Assembly: GCA_009684515.1 (NCBI GenBank)
Contig: WKKS01000001.1
Span: forward strand, 248,001 to 312,000
From: Geobacter sp.
Lineage (GTDB): Bacteria; Desulfobacterota; Desulfuromonadia; Geobacterales; Pseudopelobacteraceae
Direction: 5' to 3'
DNA: 64,000 nt
Positions within the stretch are counted from its first letter, which is position 1. Every line of letters starts with the position of its first letter. The translations under genes were made by a program, and so were the position numbers. Below the pieces are notes generated by a model that worked only from the letters and a program-made list of their open reading frames with translations, was not told where the DNA came from and ran no database searches. This document shows, piece after piece, positions 9,281 to 17,428 of this stretch.

Positions 9281-10641
9281 GACGGCCTACCTTTGCGCTT
9301 TTTCAGCCAATCCATCCGTTCGATGATATTTTTTTCATAGCCATGCCCCTGCGGTTCATAGAACCTGCGTCCGGCCAGTTTCTCCGGCAGGCATTCCTGC
9401 CCGGCGTAGCCGTCATCGTAATCGTGGGCATACTGATAACCCTTTCCGTAACCAAGCTCCTTCATCAGTTTGGTGGGAGCATTGCGGATATGCAGCGGTA
9501 CCGGCAGGGCGCCGCTCTTTCTGACCTCGGCCAAAGCAGAGTTGATGCCGACGTAGGAAGCGTTTGATTTGGGAGCGGTAGCCAGATAGGTCACAGCCTG
9601 ACCCAGGGTGATGCGCCCTTCCGGCATGCCGATCATCTGGAAAGCCTGGAGCGCCGACACTGCCACCTGCAAGGCGCGCGGGTCGGCGTTACCGATATCC
9701 TCGGAGGCCAGTATAATCATCCGGCGCAGGATAAAGAGCGGGTCCTCCCCCGCTTCCAGCATCCGCGCCAGCCAGTACAGCGCCGCATCCGGGTCGCTGC
9801 CGCGCAGCGACTTTATAAAAGCCGAGATGACGTTGTAATGTTCCTCGCCCCCCTTGTCATACAACAAAGCCTTTTTCTGCAACGCTTCCTGGACAATTTC
9901 AATAGTTATGACTGTGCCGTTCCTGATACCACCGGATGAAGCGCCAGCCAGTCCCGCTGCGACCTCCAGCGTATTGAGGGCTTTGCGCGCATCTCCGTCA
10001 GCCTGGTCTGACAAAAATACAAGCGCTTCGTCGGTCGCTTCCAGTTCAAGCTTGCCGAGACCGCGAATCGAATCGGACAAGGCCTGTTTAAGAATACCCA
10101 GAATGGTTGTTTGTTCAAGCTGTTGAAGAGTCAGAACCCGGCAGCGCGACAACAGCGGAGCGATCACCTCAAAAGAAGGATTTTCGGTAGTGGCGCCGAT
10201 GATCGTAACAACCCCCTTCTCCACATAAGGGAGAAAAGCGTCCTGCTGGGCTTTGTTGAAGCGGTGGATTTCATCGACAAACAGGAGGGTTCGGTGACCG
10301 CGAGTGGCAAAAGCTTCCGCCTCGCGGAAAATCTCCCTGATTTCCTTGACGCCGGAGAGAATCGCGGAAAAAAAGACAAAGCGCATCCGGGTTTCGGCGG
10401 CGATAATATGTGCCAGCGTTGTTTTTCCGCAGCCGGGCGGCCCCCAGAAGATCAGCGACGACAGATTATCCGCCTCGATCATCGTGCGCAGGATGCGCCC
10501 TTCCCCCAAAAGATGTTCCTGCCCGATGAACTCCTGCAGGTTTCTGGGGCGCATGCGCTCCGCCAGCGGGGCATGTGCGGAGAATTCCGCGGCTTTTTGC
10601 GAACCGTTGCCCTGATCCCACAAACCGGGGGTATCCGTCAC
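9277..10641 (-). CDS. rarA: Replication-associated recombination protein A (RarA/MgsA AAA ATPase)
   Basis: Clamp-loader-like AAA+ ATPase acting at stalled replication forks. Sequence shows PLAERMRPRNLQEFIGQEHLL, Walker A GPPGCGKTTLAH, Walker B LLFVDEIHRFNKAQQDA, sensor 1 GATTENPSFE, sensor 2 RKALNTLE, and the family's C-terminal domain (DPDAALYWLARMLEAGEDPLFILRR; PRALQVAVSALQA; the APTKLMKELGYGKGY tail). The start is uncertain: the frame is open to a TTG at 10701, with another TTG at 10656 and a GTG at 10641. I chose the GTG because homologues start close to the conserved core, but none has a strong ribosome-binding site. First gene of a six-gene leftward operon; divergent from smpB. Confidence 0.92.
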   Translation of the reverse strand: MTDTPGLWDQGNGSQKAAEFSAHAPLAERMRPRNLQEFIGQEHLLGEGRILRTMIEADNLSSLIFWGPPGCGKTTLAHIIAAETRMRFVFFSAILSGVKEIREIFREAEAFATRGHRTLLFVDEIHRFNKAQQDAFLPYVEKGVVTIIGATTENPSFEVIAPLLSRCRVLTLQQLEQTTILGILKQALSDSIRGLGKLELEATDEALVFLSDQADGDARKALNTLEVAAGLAGASSGGIRNGTVITIEIVQEALQKKALLYDKGGEEHYNVISAFIKSLRGSDPDAALYWLARMLEAGEDPLFILRRMIILASEDIGNADPRALQVAVSALQAFQMIGMPEGRITLGQAVTYLATAPKSNASYVGINSALAEVRKSGALPVPLHIRNAPTKLMKELGYGKGYQYAHDYDDGYAGQECLPEKLAGRRFYEPQGHGYEKNIIERMDWLKKRKGRPS

Positions 10642-10898
10642 ATTATCCGGCTTCAATGAAGATCCCGTCCAGCAGCGCAGGTAAAAATATCCGGGTAACA
10701 AACTATTTTAGAGGCCACAATATTCACCTTTATAGATCAGAGATATCAGGGAATGATATATATATCCGGTTCTTAATGCAAGAAAGAGCGCGAACAATCC
10801 CTTAATTAATGCGGTTCAGCGCCGGTCCAGGCGGAACATCCGTCTTTGCCAGCCGCTTCTGCATTCCCTTTTCAGTAAAACTCTGCTAGGATGCTCCG

Positions 10899-11357
10899 AT
10901 GGGTGAGAAACTGATCTGCAGCAATAAAAAAGCCTACCACGACTATTTCATTGAGGAAAAGCTCGAGGCGGGACTGGTTCTTCAAGGCACGGAAGTAAAG
11001 TCCCTGCGGGCCGGCAATGCCAATCTGACCGACTCATTCATGCTGGTTCGTGAAGGCGAAGCGTACCTGCACAACCTGAACATCTCGCAGTATGAATTCG
11101 GCAATCGCCAGAACCACCAGCCCGACCGCAATCGCAAGCTGTTGCTGCATCGCAAGGAAATTGAAAAGTTGTATGGCCGTATCCGGGAAAAAGGGCTTTC
11201 CGTCATCCCGTTGCGACTGTACTTCAAAAATGGTCTGGTCAAGGTTGAGATAGGGATTGCCAAAGGTAAGAAACTGTACGATAAACGCGAAGACTTAAAG
11301 AAGAAGGATAGTCAGCGCGAGATGTCACAGGCGTTGAAGGCCAGGAACAGGGATTAA
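10899..11357 (+). CDS. smpB: SsrA-binding protein SmpB
   Basis: Binds tmRNA and delivers it to stalled ribosomes for trans-translation. 152 residues: the N-terminal [32 protein letters not shown] beta-barrel start, the conserved GNANLTDSF segment, the [11 protein letters not shown] helix, and a basic C-terminal tail with the [14 protein letters not shown] motif that mimics the missing codon-anticodon stem. The tmRNA gene follows 40 bp later on the same strand, so effector and RNA are genetically linked. Confidence 0.97.
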   Translation: MGEKLICSNKKAYHDYFIEEKLEAGLVLQGTEVKSLRAGNANLTDSFMLVREGEAYLHNLNISQYEFGNRQNHQPDRNRKLLLHRKEIEKLYGRIREKGLSVIPLRLYFKNGLVKVEIGIAKGKKLYDKREDLKKKDSQREMSQALKARNRD

Positions 11358-11397
11358 AGCTGTAAGTTGTTTAGAAACAAAAATATATTTTAGAAAT

Positions 11398-11751
11398 GGG
11401 GACGTAAAGGTTTCGACGGGGAATTGAAAATCTGGGGAGCACCGGGTCGGGGCAGGTGGCCGACCTTAATAAACCTGCACGGCATTAATTGCCGACAATT
11501 ATAACACTCCTATTGCACTAGCTGCTTAATAGGCGTCCCCGACTGAGATGCCGATTGTAGGAAGGGGGCGTCACTCACTATCGGATAGGGAAGTGCAACA
11601 CCCGTAGCACAACCCGAAACTCTACGGGATCGCTGTTTGACTGCTTTGTTCGTTGCGCAGGCAGATGGCTAAATTGAACAACGAACTAACGGTGTAGGGT
11701 CTCAGATGCTAGGTTTTTCGGACGTGGGTTCGACTCCCACCGTCTCCACCA
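11398..11751 (+). ncRNA. ssrA: Transfer-messenger RNA (tmRNA)
   Basis: One-piece tmRNA of 354 bases. The 5' end GGGGACG (11398-11404) pairs with CGTCTCC (11741-11747) to form the acceptor stem; the 3' CCA (11749-11751) is encoded. The T-arm GTGGGTTCGACTCCCAC (11724-11740) is evident. The resume codon GCC is at 11491 and the tag reads ADNYNTPIALAA, ending in TAA at 11527-11529. The terminal ALAA is the usual degron for ClpXP-type proteases. A strong terminator lies 30 bp downstream. Confidence 0.97.
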
Positions 11752-11761
11752 TTTAGCAGTC

Positions 11762-11814
11762 CGGCACCATCCGGACAAACAAAAAAAGCCCCTGAGAAAT
11801 CAGGGGCTTTTTTT
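11762..11814 (+). repeat. Terminator-containing repeat, copy 1 (after ssrA)
   Basis: The segment begins CGGCACCATCCGGACA and ends in the tmRNA terminator. The stem AAAAAGCCCCTGA, loop GAAA, arm TCAGGGGCTTTTT lies within 11781-11814 and has T-tracts in both directions. A near-identical copy lies at 14066-14117; the two differ by one A/G change, a two-base difference in the A-run and one C/T change in the stem. Confidence 0.85.
11781..11814 (+). terminator. Intrinsic terminator of smpB-ssrA
   Basis: A perfect stem GCCCCTGA/TCAGGGGC with a GAAA tetraloop is flanked by A- and T-runs. It ends ssrA transcription and can also work leftward for the VOC gene that ends at 11961. Confidence 0.93.
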
Positions 11815-11960
11815 GTTTGTGTTGTCCGGTAGGAGGTAGATTGAATGGGCTTATATCGATATAGAGGATGAATGCAGGAACCTTTCAGTTAAAAGTTGAA
11901 GATGTAAAATCGTCAGTAGATAACGGCGTCCCTCTTGGTCCCACTTCGAAGATTGCAACT

Positions 11961-12446
11961 TCAACCGCGGCGTGCCGCTTCTATTGCAGCGATGTCGATC
12001 TTTTTCATCTGCATCATCGCATCGAACGCGCGCTTGGCGGTAGCGGGGTCGGGATCGGTTATCGCTCTCGTCAGAGCAAGTGGCGTAATCTGCCAGGACA
12101 GGCCCCACTTGTCCCTGCACCAGCCGCAGGCACTTTCTTCGCCGCCGTTGCCGACGATGGCGTTCCAGTAACGATCCGTTTCGGCCTGGTCAGCGGTTGC
12201 GACCTGAAACGAGAACGCCCAGTTGTGCTTGACCTCGGGGCCGCCATTGAGCCCGAGGCAGGGAATTCCCATCACGGTAAACTCGACCGTTAACACGTCC
12301 CCTTTCTTTCCGGACGGATAGTCCCCCGGTGCGAGGTGTACCGCGTCAACGGATGAATCAGGAAAGGTTTCGGCGTAAAATCGCGCCGCATCCTCGGCGT
12401 CACGGTCGTACCAAAGGCAAATTGTGTTCTTTGCTTGCTTCGCCAT
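11961..12446 (-). CDS. PhnB-like VOC family protein (PF06983-type)
   Basis: 161 residues. Pattern of the 3-demethylubiquinone-9 3-methyltransferase/PhnB-like glyoxalase superfamily: NTICLWYDRDAEDAARFYAETFPDS at the N-terminus, GDVLTVEFTVMGIPCLGLNGGP, then DRYWNAIVGNGGEESACGWCRDKWGLSWQI and a tail with AFDAMMQMKKIDIA. Despite the domain name, function is unassigned for most members. The ATG at 12446 is chosen over an upstream in-frame start because AAGGAG lies at the right distance. First gene of the islet between the two terminator repeats. Confidence 0.9.
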   Translation of the reverse strand: MAKQAKNTICLWYDRDAEDAARFYAETFPDSSVDAVHLAPGDYPSGKKGDVLTVEFTVMGIPCLGLNGGPEVKHNWAFSFQVATADQAETDRYWNAIVGNGGEESACGWCRDKWGLSWQITPLALTRAITDPDPATAKRAFDAMMQMKKIDIAAIEAARRG

Positions 12447-12578
12447 GTCACTTCTCCTTCGTGATGCGGTTTTCCGGGACTCCATGCTGTCTCTCAGAAT
12501 TATCAGAAAACCATCTGTCATCTATAAAATCGCTGCCTGCCTCCCCAGCCCGCCCTGAAAATCAGTTTTTTCGGCGGA

Positions 12579-13364
12579 TCATTTCGCAGGCATGCATTTG
12601 GTCGTGGAGTCCACTATCGCCCCGAGTTTGACAAGTTCATCATAGGTAGCTGAAACTTCAATACTGCCGTAACGCTGGGTGTTAATGTTGTAACCGTCAG
12701 TAACTTTGAAAATGGCGTTGCTGATATCAGTTCCCCTGAAGTCGGCACCGGTCAGATTGCACCCTCTGAAATCGGTTTTATCAAGGATTGCGTTGTTAAA
12801 AACAACCCCCTCAAGCTTTGAACCGGCCATTTCGGCATACGATAAATCGGCGTAGGACAAATCGACTTTGCTGAAGGTCGCAGAAATGAACCGGGCATAT
12901 TTCAGCTTTGTACCAACCATGCTTGTGTCGGATATCATTGAATTATCGAACCTGCCCTTGGAAATATCGGCCCTGTCCAGCTTTGATTTGGTAATAACCG
13001 CATTTCTGAATCTGGCGTTATGGACATACGCCTTGTTCATATTTGCGTTGTTGATCTTCGCCCTGTCCATAACAGCTTCATCCAGACTGGCCTTGTCCAT
13101 GTTTGTGTTTGTCAGATTGGCGCCCGTAAAGTCGCATTCTCCGCAATCATTGATTTTGGCGTCAGTCAGATCCGAATTGACAAAACTTGACCCATCCATC
13201 TTCACGTCCAGAAGATCAGCGCCAACCAGCTTCATATTTGAGAGTTCGGAATGTTCACCCTCCCCACTCGCCTTGATGGCTTTGATATCTGCCGCAAAAG
13301 CATTAGTTGCAAACTGCGCGGCTATGAACGCGCCCACCAGAAATTTTCTACGGATACTCAGCAT
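12579..13364 (-). CDS. Exported pentapeptide-repeat protein
   Basis: 261 residues. A signal peptide is clear (basic start, hydrophobic core, ANAFA-like cleavage site near residue 24). Residues about 40-235 are tandem pentapeptides of the A(D/N)LxX type, for example VDLSYADLSYAEMAGSKLEG and GCNLTGADFRGTDIS, expected to fold as a right-handed quadrilateral beta-helix. The repeats begin irregularly and then run in near-perfect register. The C-terminus is a short non-repeat cap with one cysteine. Target unknown; periplasmic or surface location is inferred from the signal peptide. Preceded by AGGAGG. Confidence 0.88.
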   Translation of the reverse strand: MLSIRRKFLVGAFIAAQFATNAFAADIKAIKASGEGEHSELSNMKLVGADLLDVKMDGSSFVNSDLTDAKINDCGECDFTGANLTNTNMDKASLDEAVMDRAKINNANMNKAYVHNARFRNAVITKSKLDRADISKGRFDNSMISDTSMVGTKLKYARFISATFSKVDLSYADLSYAEMAGSKLEGVVFNNAILDKTDFRGCNLTGADFRGTDISNAIFKVTDGYNINTQRYGSIEVSATYDELVKLGAIVDSTTKCMPAK

Positions 13365-13706
13365 CGCTAACCTCCTGATTATATGTAATTTAACAACATG
13401 TAGTCACCCACACAGGCATTGTAATTAATCATCCCGAATCCGGCTGAAATGATTACTGATATAGCATGACTGCTCAGCAAGTTGTAGTGCTTTAATGTTT
13501 GTTATCCAAGGGTGCGGGCTTTGATAGAATGGTATATCTTCTGACTCAATTGAGGTACGAATTGATTATATCAGCGGATATTTTGCTTCCTGTATTTTTT
13601 ACATGCCGCAAACAGCTAATATTACGTCCGTTTACCAATTGGCTTTATTGGCATGTCTGATGCTCTTATATGTATAGATGCATAAATCGTACAGGAGGAA
13701 ATCAAA
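13365..13706. other. 342-bp AT-rich intergenic region between divergent exported-protein genes
   Basis: No gene is seen. It separates the leftward pentapeptide-repeat gene from the rightward Tyr/Arg-rich gene and must hold both promoters. A 10-bp palindrome CTCAATTGAG lies at 13545-13554. No confident promoter can be placed by eye. Confidence 0.5.
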
Positions 13707-14045
13707 ATGAAAAAAACCATTTCCACCATCGTCGCAATAGGGTTTGTTTCAACAATGCTGGTCAGCACAGCCCATGCCGGCGGTCGCCATCTTGAAGTTT
13801 TGAATCCGCTCTGGATACCGGTAGCTATCCTTTCTACGGCAGCAGCAATTATCCAGGCGCCGTTCGTCTACGAACACCGGGAATACTCTGAACCACGCCA
13901 GACAGTCGTATATGAGCAACCGCGCTATTACCGCCAGGATCGCTACTATGACCGTTCATACGATGAGCAGCGCTATAACCGTCATGGCCGCGACTATGAT
14001 CGTGGTCGTTCTTACGATGGTCCACGGTACCGCGAGTACAGATAG
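13707..14045 (+). CDS. Exported Tyr/Arg-rich protein of unknown function
   Basis: 112 residues with a clear signal peptide (MKKTISTIVAIGFVSTMLVS, cut after AHA). A hydrophobic segment follows (LWIPVAILSTAAAIIQAPF, residues about 37-55), possibly membrane-embedded. Residues 58-112 are low-complexity, rich in Tyr, Arg, Asp and Glu, with repeated YDR/YxR units. The overall plan resembles small envelope proteins of unknown role in Geobacter relatives. A strong AGGAGG lies upstream of the ATG. It converges on dedA, and the second terminator repeat lies just past its stop. Confidence 0.75.
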   Translation: MKKTISTIVAIGFVSTMLVSTAHAGGRHLEVLNPLWIPVAILSTAAAIIQAPFVYEHREYSEPRQTVVYEQPRYYRQDRYYDRSYDEQRYNRHGRDYDRGRSYDGPRYREYR

Positions 14046-14065
14046 CGGTTGTTATCATCCGCAAT

Positions 14066-14117
14066 CGGCACCATCCGGACAGACAAAAAGCCCTTGAGAA
14101 ATCAGGGGCTTTTTTTT
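14066..14117 (+). repeat. Terminator-containing repeat, copy 2
   Basis: A second copy of the segment at 11762-11814, beginning with the same 16 bases. Stem GCCCTTGA/TCAGGGGC with a GAAA loop (one G-T wobble) and a T-run to 14117. It serves as terminator for the gene ending at 14045. The leftward dedA stop codon (14102-14104) lies inside it. Confidence 0.85.
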
Positions 14118-14659
14118 ATCTGATAGCGATAGAACCAAATTGCCAAACCGGCCACCGCGATTATCAGCATTATGATGATTTCATAGTGTTCAACATCCTG
14201 CAGCACAGCTTCAAACATATACCCGAAATAGTAACCGGCCGTCGAAACCACCACCGACCAGAGTAAGGTGCTGCAGAAATTCAGAGTGACAAACCGGATG
14301 GTGGAGAATCCGCTGGCGCCGATAACAATCGGAGTGATGGTTCGCATGCCGTAGATAAAACGGTAGCCAAGGATAGCAACCACCTGATAGCCGACCAGAA
14401 AACGGCGAACCTTGTCAATGCGGAGTTCCCAGTGTGGTTTTGTATCGAGAAAGGCCCTCCCCTTCCTTTTTCCGACCTGAAAGAAAAACTGATCCGCAGT
14501 AAATGCGCCGACAAAGGCGGTCAGCATGACCCATGGCAGATAAAGATGTCCGCTATGCGCCAGAAAACCGGCGATAATAACGATCGTCTCCCCTTCCATC
14601 AGGGCTCCGGCGAGAAGAGCCGGATATCCATACGTCACTATGAAAGTTTCGAGGGTCAT
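14102..14659 (-). CDS. DedA family inner-membrane protein
   Basis: 185 residues from the ATG at 14659 (GTG at 14674 is possible). DedA/SNARE-associated (PF09335) features: GYPALLAGALMEGETIVIIAGFLAHSG at the N-terminus with the conserved acidic residues of the first re-entrant loop, FGAFTADQFFFQVGKRKGR-type motif, then RFLVGYQVVAILGYRFIYGMRTITPIVIGASG with the family arginines, and two C-terminal helices. DedA proteins are proton-dependent and linked to lipid (undecaprenyl phosphate/phospholipid) translocation and envelope stress. The last codons run into the terminator repeat. Confidence 0.9.
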   Translation of the reverse strand: MTLETFIVTYGYPALLAGALMEGETIVIIAGFLAHSGHLYLPWVMLTAFVGAFTADQFFFQVGKRKGRAFLDTKPHWELRIDKVRRFLVGYQVVAILGYRFIYGMRTITPIVIGASGFSTIRFVTLNFCSTLLWSVVVSTAGYYFGYMFEAVLQDVEHYEIIIMLIIAVAGLAIWFYRYQIKKSP

Positions 14660-14773
14660 GCACAACATTACCACAATTTTTTGATGATTGGAGTGAAGTC
14701 GGACGATGGCAAATGCAAAATCGGATTGGGCTTTGTTTCCCGAAATCAGAGCGATTTCTGAGCAGGTCAGAAG

Positions 14774-15118
14774 TCAGTACGGACGCAGCTGCTGACCGCA
14801 GCCGATGTGCCAGTGGAGATGCTTGGATGATTGGTAATCACCCAGGTTTGTGTAAACGCGGCAGGCGCCGAAACGCTCCATAAAATCCCCGGCAATTTTT
14901 TTAGCCGTCCGCATCAGCTCCAGAAGCAGTTCGTTGTCGGCCTCATCCAGTGTAAGCAGGGATTCGACGTGCTTTTTGGGTAGCAGGACGACATGGTTTT
15001 CCCAGAGCGGATTGGTGTGGTGAAAAGCAAAGACGTGCTCGTTCTCGAAGTAGACCGGCACATTTTCAACACCCTTCAGAATTTTCTCACAATAAAAATC
15101 ACAGATTGAATCGTTCAT
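14774..15118 (-). CDS. HIT family nucleotide-binding protein
   Basis: 114 residues. The histidine triad HLHWHIG lies near the C-terminus (about 101-107), preceded by NLGDYQSSKH; the N-terminus has DFYCEKILKGVENVPVYFENEHVFAFHH. Family members hydrolyse or transfer nucleotides from phosphoramidates or dinucleoside polyphosphates. The ATG at 15118 is used because the frame upstream of it has no family similarity and overlaps the neighbouring lipoprotein gene. Thirteen bp downstream of that lipoprotein gene. A second HIT protein lies at 31013-31357. Confidence 0.87.
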   Translation of the reverse strand: MNDSICDFYCEKILKGVENVPVYFENEHVFAFHHTNPLWENHVVLLPKKHVESLLTLDEADNELLLELMRTAKKIAGDFMERFGACRVYTNLGDYQSSKHLHWHIGCGQQLRPY

Positions 15119-15131
15119 TTTGTTCCACTCG

Positions 15132-15491
15132 CTATCTGGCCCAACCGGAGAAAATTCCCGGGCAGTCACTTCCCTCCCAGCCGCCAAAGATAACCTTGCC
15201 GTCACCGTCCACCTCCAACAGCCTGGTGCAGTACTTGGTATCCGGCTTGTGTGTCGGCCTCTGTGAGGAGCGCGGCAGCAACACATCATCGTAATTATTC
15301 CAAAGATACAGATGCTTACCTGAAACCTTCAGCTCTTCCGAAGGTGCACCCCACTCGGCAATAGCGGCGGATATCGGCTGATTCTGCCACGAAGCAATTG
15401 CCCGGTTCATCGCCTGAGTAGCGCATCCGCCGGTAATCGGCAGAACAAAAGCTATCAACAACATTTTAAAAAACGGTAGGCTTGTCTGCAT
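15132..15491 (-). CDS. Small lipoprotein of unknown function
   Basis: 119 residues with a lipoprotein signal peptide: MQTSLPFFKMLLIAFVLPITGGCATQ, lipobox ITGGC with Cys23. The mature part is about 95 residues (SWQNQPISAAIAEWGAPSEE, then YLWNNYDD and CTRLLEVDGDGKVIFGGWEGSDCP). The pairing of a WG-P motif with a short beta-rich tail recalls SmpA/OmlA-like small outer-membrane proteins, but I do not assign it. Likely co-transcribed with the HIT gene 13 bp downstream. Confidence 0.72.
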   Translation of the reverse strand: MQTSLPFFKMLLIAFVLPITGGCATQAMNRAIASWQNQPISAAIAEWGAPSEELKVSGKHLYLWNNYDDVLLPRSSQRPTHKPDTKYCTRLLEVDGDGKVIFGGWEGSDCPGIFSGWAR

Positions 15492-15545
15492 GATTTTTCC
15501 TCATGAATTCTGTTTATAGAGTCAAATCGACTCATCAGTACCACA

Positions 15546-15854
15546 TTAAGCGCAACGAATGGCGATAACAAGACTCGCTGCTCCCAACACAGTCCATACC
15601 ATAGCCCAGCGCAACGCTACGGACTTATTTGGCATTGCTACAGTAAGCACAAGCATGCCAAGACACAATTGAAATACACCCATCCAGCGCGCGGCATCCC
15701 CCTCGATCATTACAACAATGCTTTTTCTTGTTTTACCCGCATGGTAACCACTAATGATCGACCAGACTCCCATCAGGATCATGGTGAACGAGAAAACTCC
15801 GGCCACTATTTTGACAATTAGTCGTTGACGCAGATTATCTTTGTCTGCCTGCAT
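15546..15854 (-). CDS. Small three-helix membrane protein of unknown function
   Basis: 102 residues. Three hydrophobic segments at about 14-34, 57-74 and 80-100; a basic loop (GKTRKSIVVMIEGDAARW) between the first two. No recognised domain. ATG preceded by GAGGG. Lies at the left border of the toxin-antitoxin-rich accessory island. Confidence 0.6.
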   Translation of the reverse strand: MQADKDNLRQRLIVKIVAGVFSFTMILMGVWSIISGYHAGKTRKSIVVMIEGDAARWMGVFQLCLGMLVLTVAMPNKSVALRWAMVWTVLGAASLVIAIRCA

Positions 15855-15956
15855 GAATCCCTCGGGATAAGACCATTGTGTTTGAGAAACACAAAAATGT
15901 TTATGAGGTTGACCAACCAGTTTTTGGCCCGGTCGTGCTGAAAGTTGCTAAAAGCA

Positions 15957-16271
15957 TCAAAAGCCTGTGACGAGAAAATCAATGGCAGCTATGATTTCGT
16001 TACGATGTTCCTTAAGCGAACAGACTTTATCACCAAGGCTGTTTACCGCAACACCGGCCAATTCAGCCGTTGACATTATGACAGTGCTCTGTTTTACGCA
16101 AAATTGGATATTCAGATGTTTGGCGGCTTTGCCCATGACAGAAACGGTATAAAGAGGAATAACTACTCTTGTTGTCAGGTTGTTCAACAGGTCGGCCTGT
16201 ATGTCCAGCAAATAGGGAATTGCTCGTTTTGAAGCAGGATTCGGGTTTGCATACACATCGAACTGGGCCAT
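15957..16271 (-). CDS. ccdB: Type II toxin CcdB
   Basis: Gyrase poison of a plasmid-type addiction module. 104 residues matching CcdB along its length: MAQFDVYANPNPASKRAIPYLLDIQADLL, then TRVVIPLY, MSTAELAGVAVNSLGDKV, and the C-terminal helix HRNEIIAAIDFLVTGF that contacts the GyrA dimer; the last three residues differ from the WGI of F-plasmid CcdB. The start shares a base with the ccdA stop (TGATG), the standard coupling for ccdAB. Chromosomal copies may be stabilisation modules of a genomic island. Confidence 0.92.
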   Translation of the reverse strand: MAQFDVYANPNPASKRAIPYLLDIQADLLNNLTTRVVIPLYTVSVMGKAAKHLNIQFCVKQSTVIMSTAELAGVAVNSLGDKVCSLKEHRNEIIAAIDFLVTGF

Positions 16272-16519
16272 CAGAATTGCCTCAATCCGTCACTGAAAAC
16301 GCCCCGAGCTTCAATCCGTTTATTATATTCTTCAAGAGCCTCTTGATTTTCCACCTGCCATTCCCGCTGTTTCTGATCCCGTAATATTTCCACAAGCCGC
16401 AACTCCAATGTTTGTGACAAATTAACATGGTACTCTTTGGCTTGCTTGAGTAGATCGCTGTTAATGCTCAAATTGGTTGGTTTTTTTTGTGCGTTCTGGT
16501 TATAAAAATCAAGCCGCAT
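16271..16519 (-). CDS. ccdA: Type II antitoxin CcdA
   Basis: 82 residues. N-terminal ribbon-helix-helix DNA-binding part (KKPTNLSINSDLLKQAKEYHVNLSQTLE) and a C-terminal toxin-binding region (WQVENQEALEEYNKRIEARGVFSDGLRQF) that closely parallels F-plasmid CcdA. Preceded by AAGGAG. Upstream lies a palindromic element likely to be its autoregulatory operator. Confidence 0.92.
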   Translation of the reverse strand: MRLDFYNQNAQKKPTNLSINSDLLKQAKEYHVNLSQTLELRLVEILRDQKQREWQVENQEALEEYNKRIEARGVFSDGLRQF

Positions 16520-16530
16520 TACACACTCCT

Positions 16531-16553
16531 TATACGCATTTTATATGCGCATA
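16531..16553. promoter_or_regulatory. Probable CcdA operator
   Basis: TATACGCA (16531-16538) is followed by the palindrome TATGCGCATA (16544-16553), 12-35 bases upstream of ccdA. Related half-sites in this position fit autorepression by a ribbon-helix-helix antitoxin. Inferred from position and symmetry only. Confidence 0.45.
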
Positions 16554-16728
16554 ATTTACGGCTTTCAACGAAATAGCGCAAAGTTTTTTGAGTTAATATC
16601 TTCAAGGCAATGGATTTAGTTGATCGACCGGTTTTGAGAGCCGGGGCTGACCCATCTTCGGCGGGACTTGCCGATGGCTGGTATCCTTCCGTACAGAAAA
16701 AAATATCGTATATCATGTTCCAACACGG

Positions 16729-17121
16729 TTACGCTGCCAGTTCTTGCAAAACCTCAGGATGGCGTGCTGCCACTTTCAATAACGTAGCTGCTGCCCCAGA
16801 AGGTATTTTTCGTCCTTGCTCCCATTCTTGAAGAGTTCGCACTGAAACACCCAAAAGCCTGGCAAATGGTGCTTGTGATAAACCAGTTGCAGCCCTTGCG
16901 GCCGCGACTTGTGTTTTTTCTGCTGAGATGATCTCATCTTTTTCAATTGTTCCGTCACGTCTCAAAATCACACGACGAATTGACCCATCCGGCTGCGGTG
17001 TAAATTCGGTTTTTCTAGCCCATTCTCCACGTTTCGTATCATTCAAAGCCTGCAATAGCTCGGCATTCAAATCACGCTTATTTTCCCATTCAGCCAGTTC
17101 TTTTTCGGATAGTTTAGCCAT
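16729..17121 (-). CDS. HTH-type antitoxin (XRE family, NadS/HigA-like)
   Basis: 130 residues from the ATG at 17121, which has GGAGG at a 9-base spacing inside the toxin gene; an in-frame TTG two codons earlier is less likely. The N-terminal half (residues 1-70) is a beta/alpha segment with RRVILRRDGTIEKDEI. The C-terminal half is an XRE helix-turn-helix (AAARAATGLSQAPFARLLGVSVRTLQEWEQGRKIPSGAA). Overlaps the upstream toxin gene by eight bases. Toxin-first order is typical of higBA-like pairs. Confidence 0.87.
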   Translation of the reverse strand: MAKLSEKELAEWENKRDLNAELLQALNDTKRGEWARKTEFTPQPDGSIRRVILRRDGTIEKDEIISAEKTQVAAARAATGLSQAPFARLLGVSVRTLQEWEQGRKIPSGAAATLLKVAARHPEVLQELAA

Positions 17122-17428
17122 TTTCAAAAACCTCCTTGAGGCGTTTTAACAGGTTGGGATCAATGTTTTCCTGTACGTTCTTTGCGTACATTGTAACCAG
17201 CACAATTTGTCCTGAATTGAGACGCAGAAAATAGATAACACGCACACCACCTCTTTTCCCTCGTCCCTCAATTGCCCATCGTAGTTTACGACATCCGCCT
17301 GAACGAGGAATCACGTCTCCAGCATCAAGGTGATTTGTCAGATAATGTTGAAAAGCCGTGAACTCGTCATCATCCAGATACTTGTCACGAACCGATGCAA
17401 ATGGGTGCAATTCAATAAATGTAAACAT
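17114..17428 (-). CDS. RelE/HigB-like type II toxin
   Basis: 104 residues of the RelE superfamily (COG4737-like): FTFIELHPFASVRDKYLDDDEFTAFQHYL at the N-terminus, GCRKLRWAIEGRGKRGGVRVIYFLR in the core, VLVTMYAKNVQENIDPNLLKRLKEVFENG at the end. Expected to be a ribosome-dependent mRNA endonuclease blocked by the downstream HTH antitoxin. No Shine-Dalgarno precedes the ATG, and a TTGACC/TACATT promoter-like pair with 17-bp spacing lies directly upstream, so translation may be leaderless. Confidence 0.87.
   Translation of the reverse strand: MFTFIELHPFASVRDKYLDDDEFTAFQHYLTNHLDAGDVIPRSGGCRKLRWAIEGRGKRGGVRVIYFLRLNSGQIVLVTMYAKNVQENIDPNLLKRLKEVFENG

Noticed and set aside
16519..16716. 65-codon frame between ccdA and the HTH antitoxin
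   Set aside because: No ribosome-binding site or family similarity, and it covers the likely ccdAB operator/promoter region.
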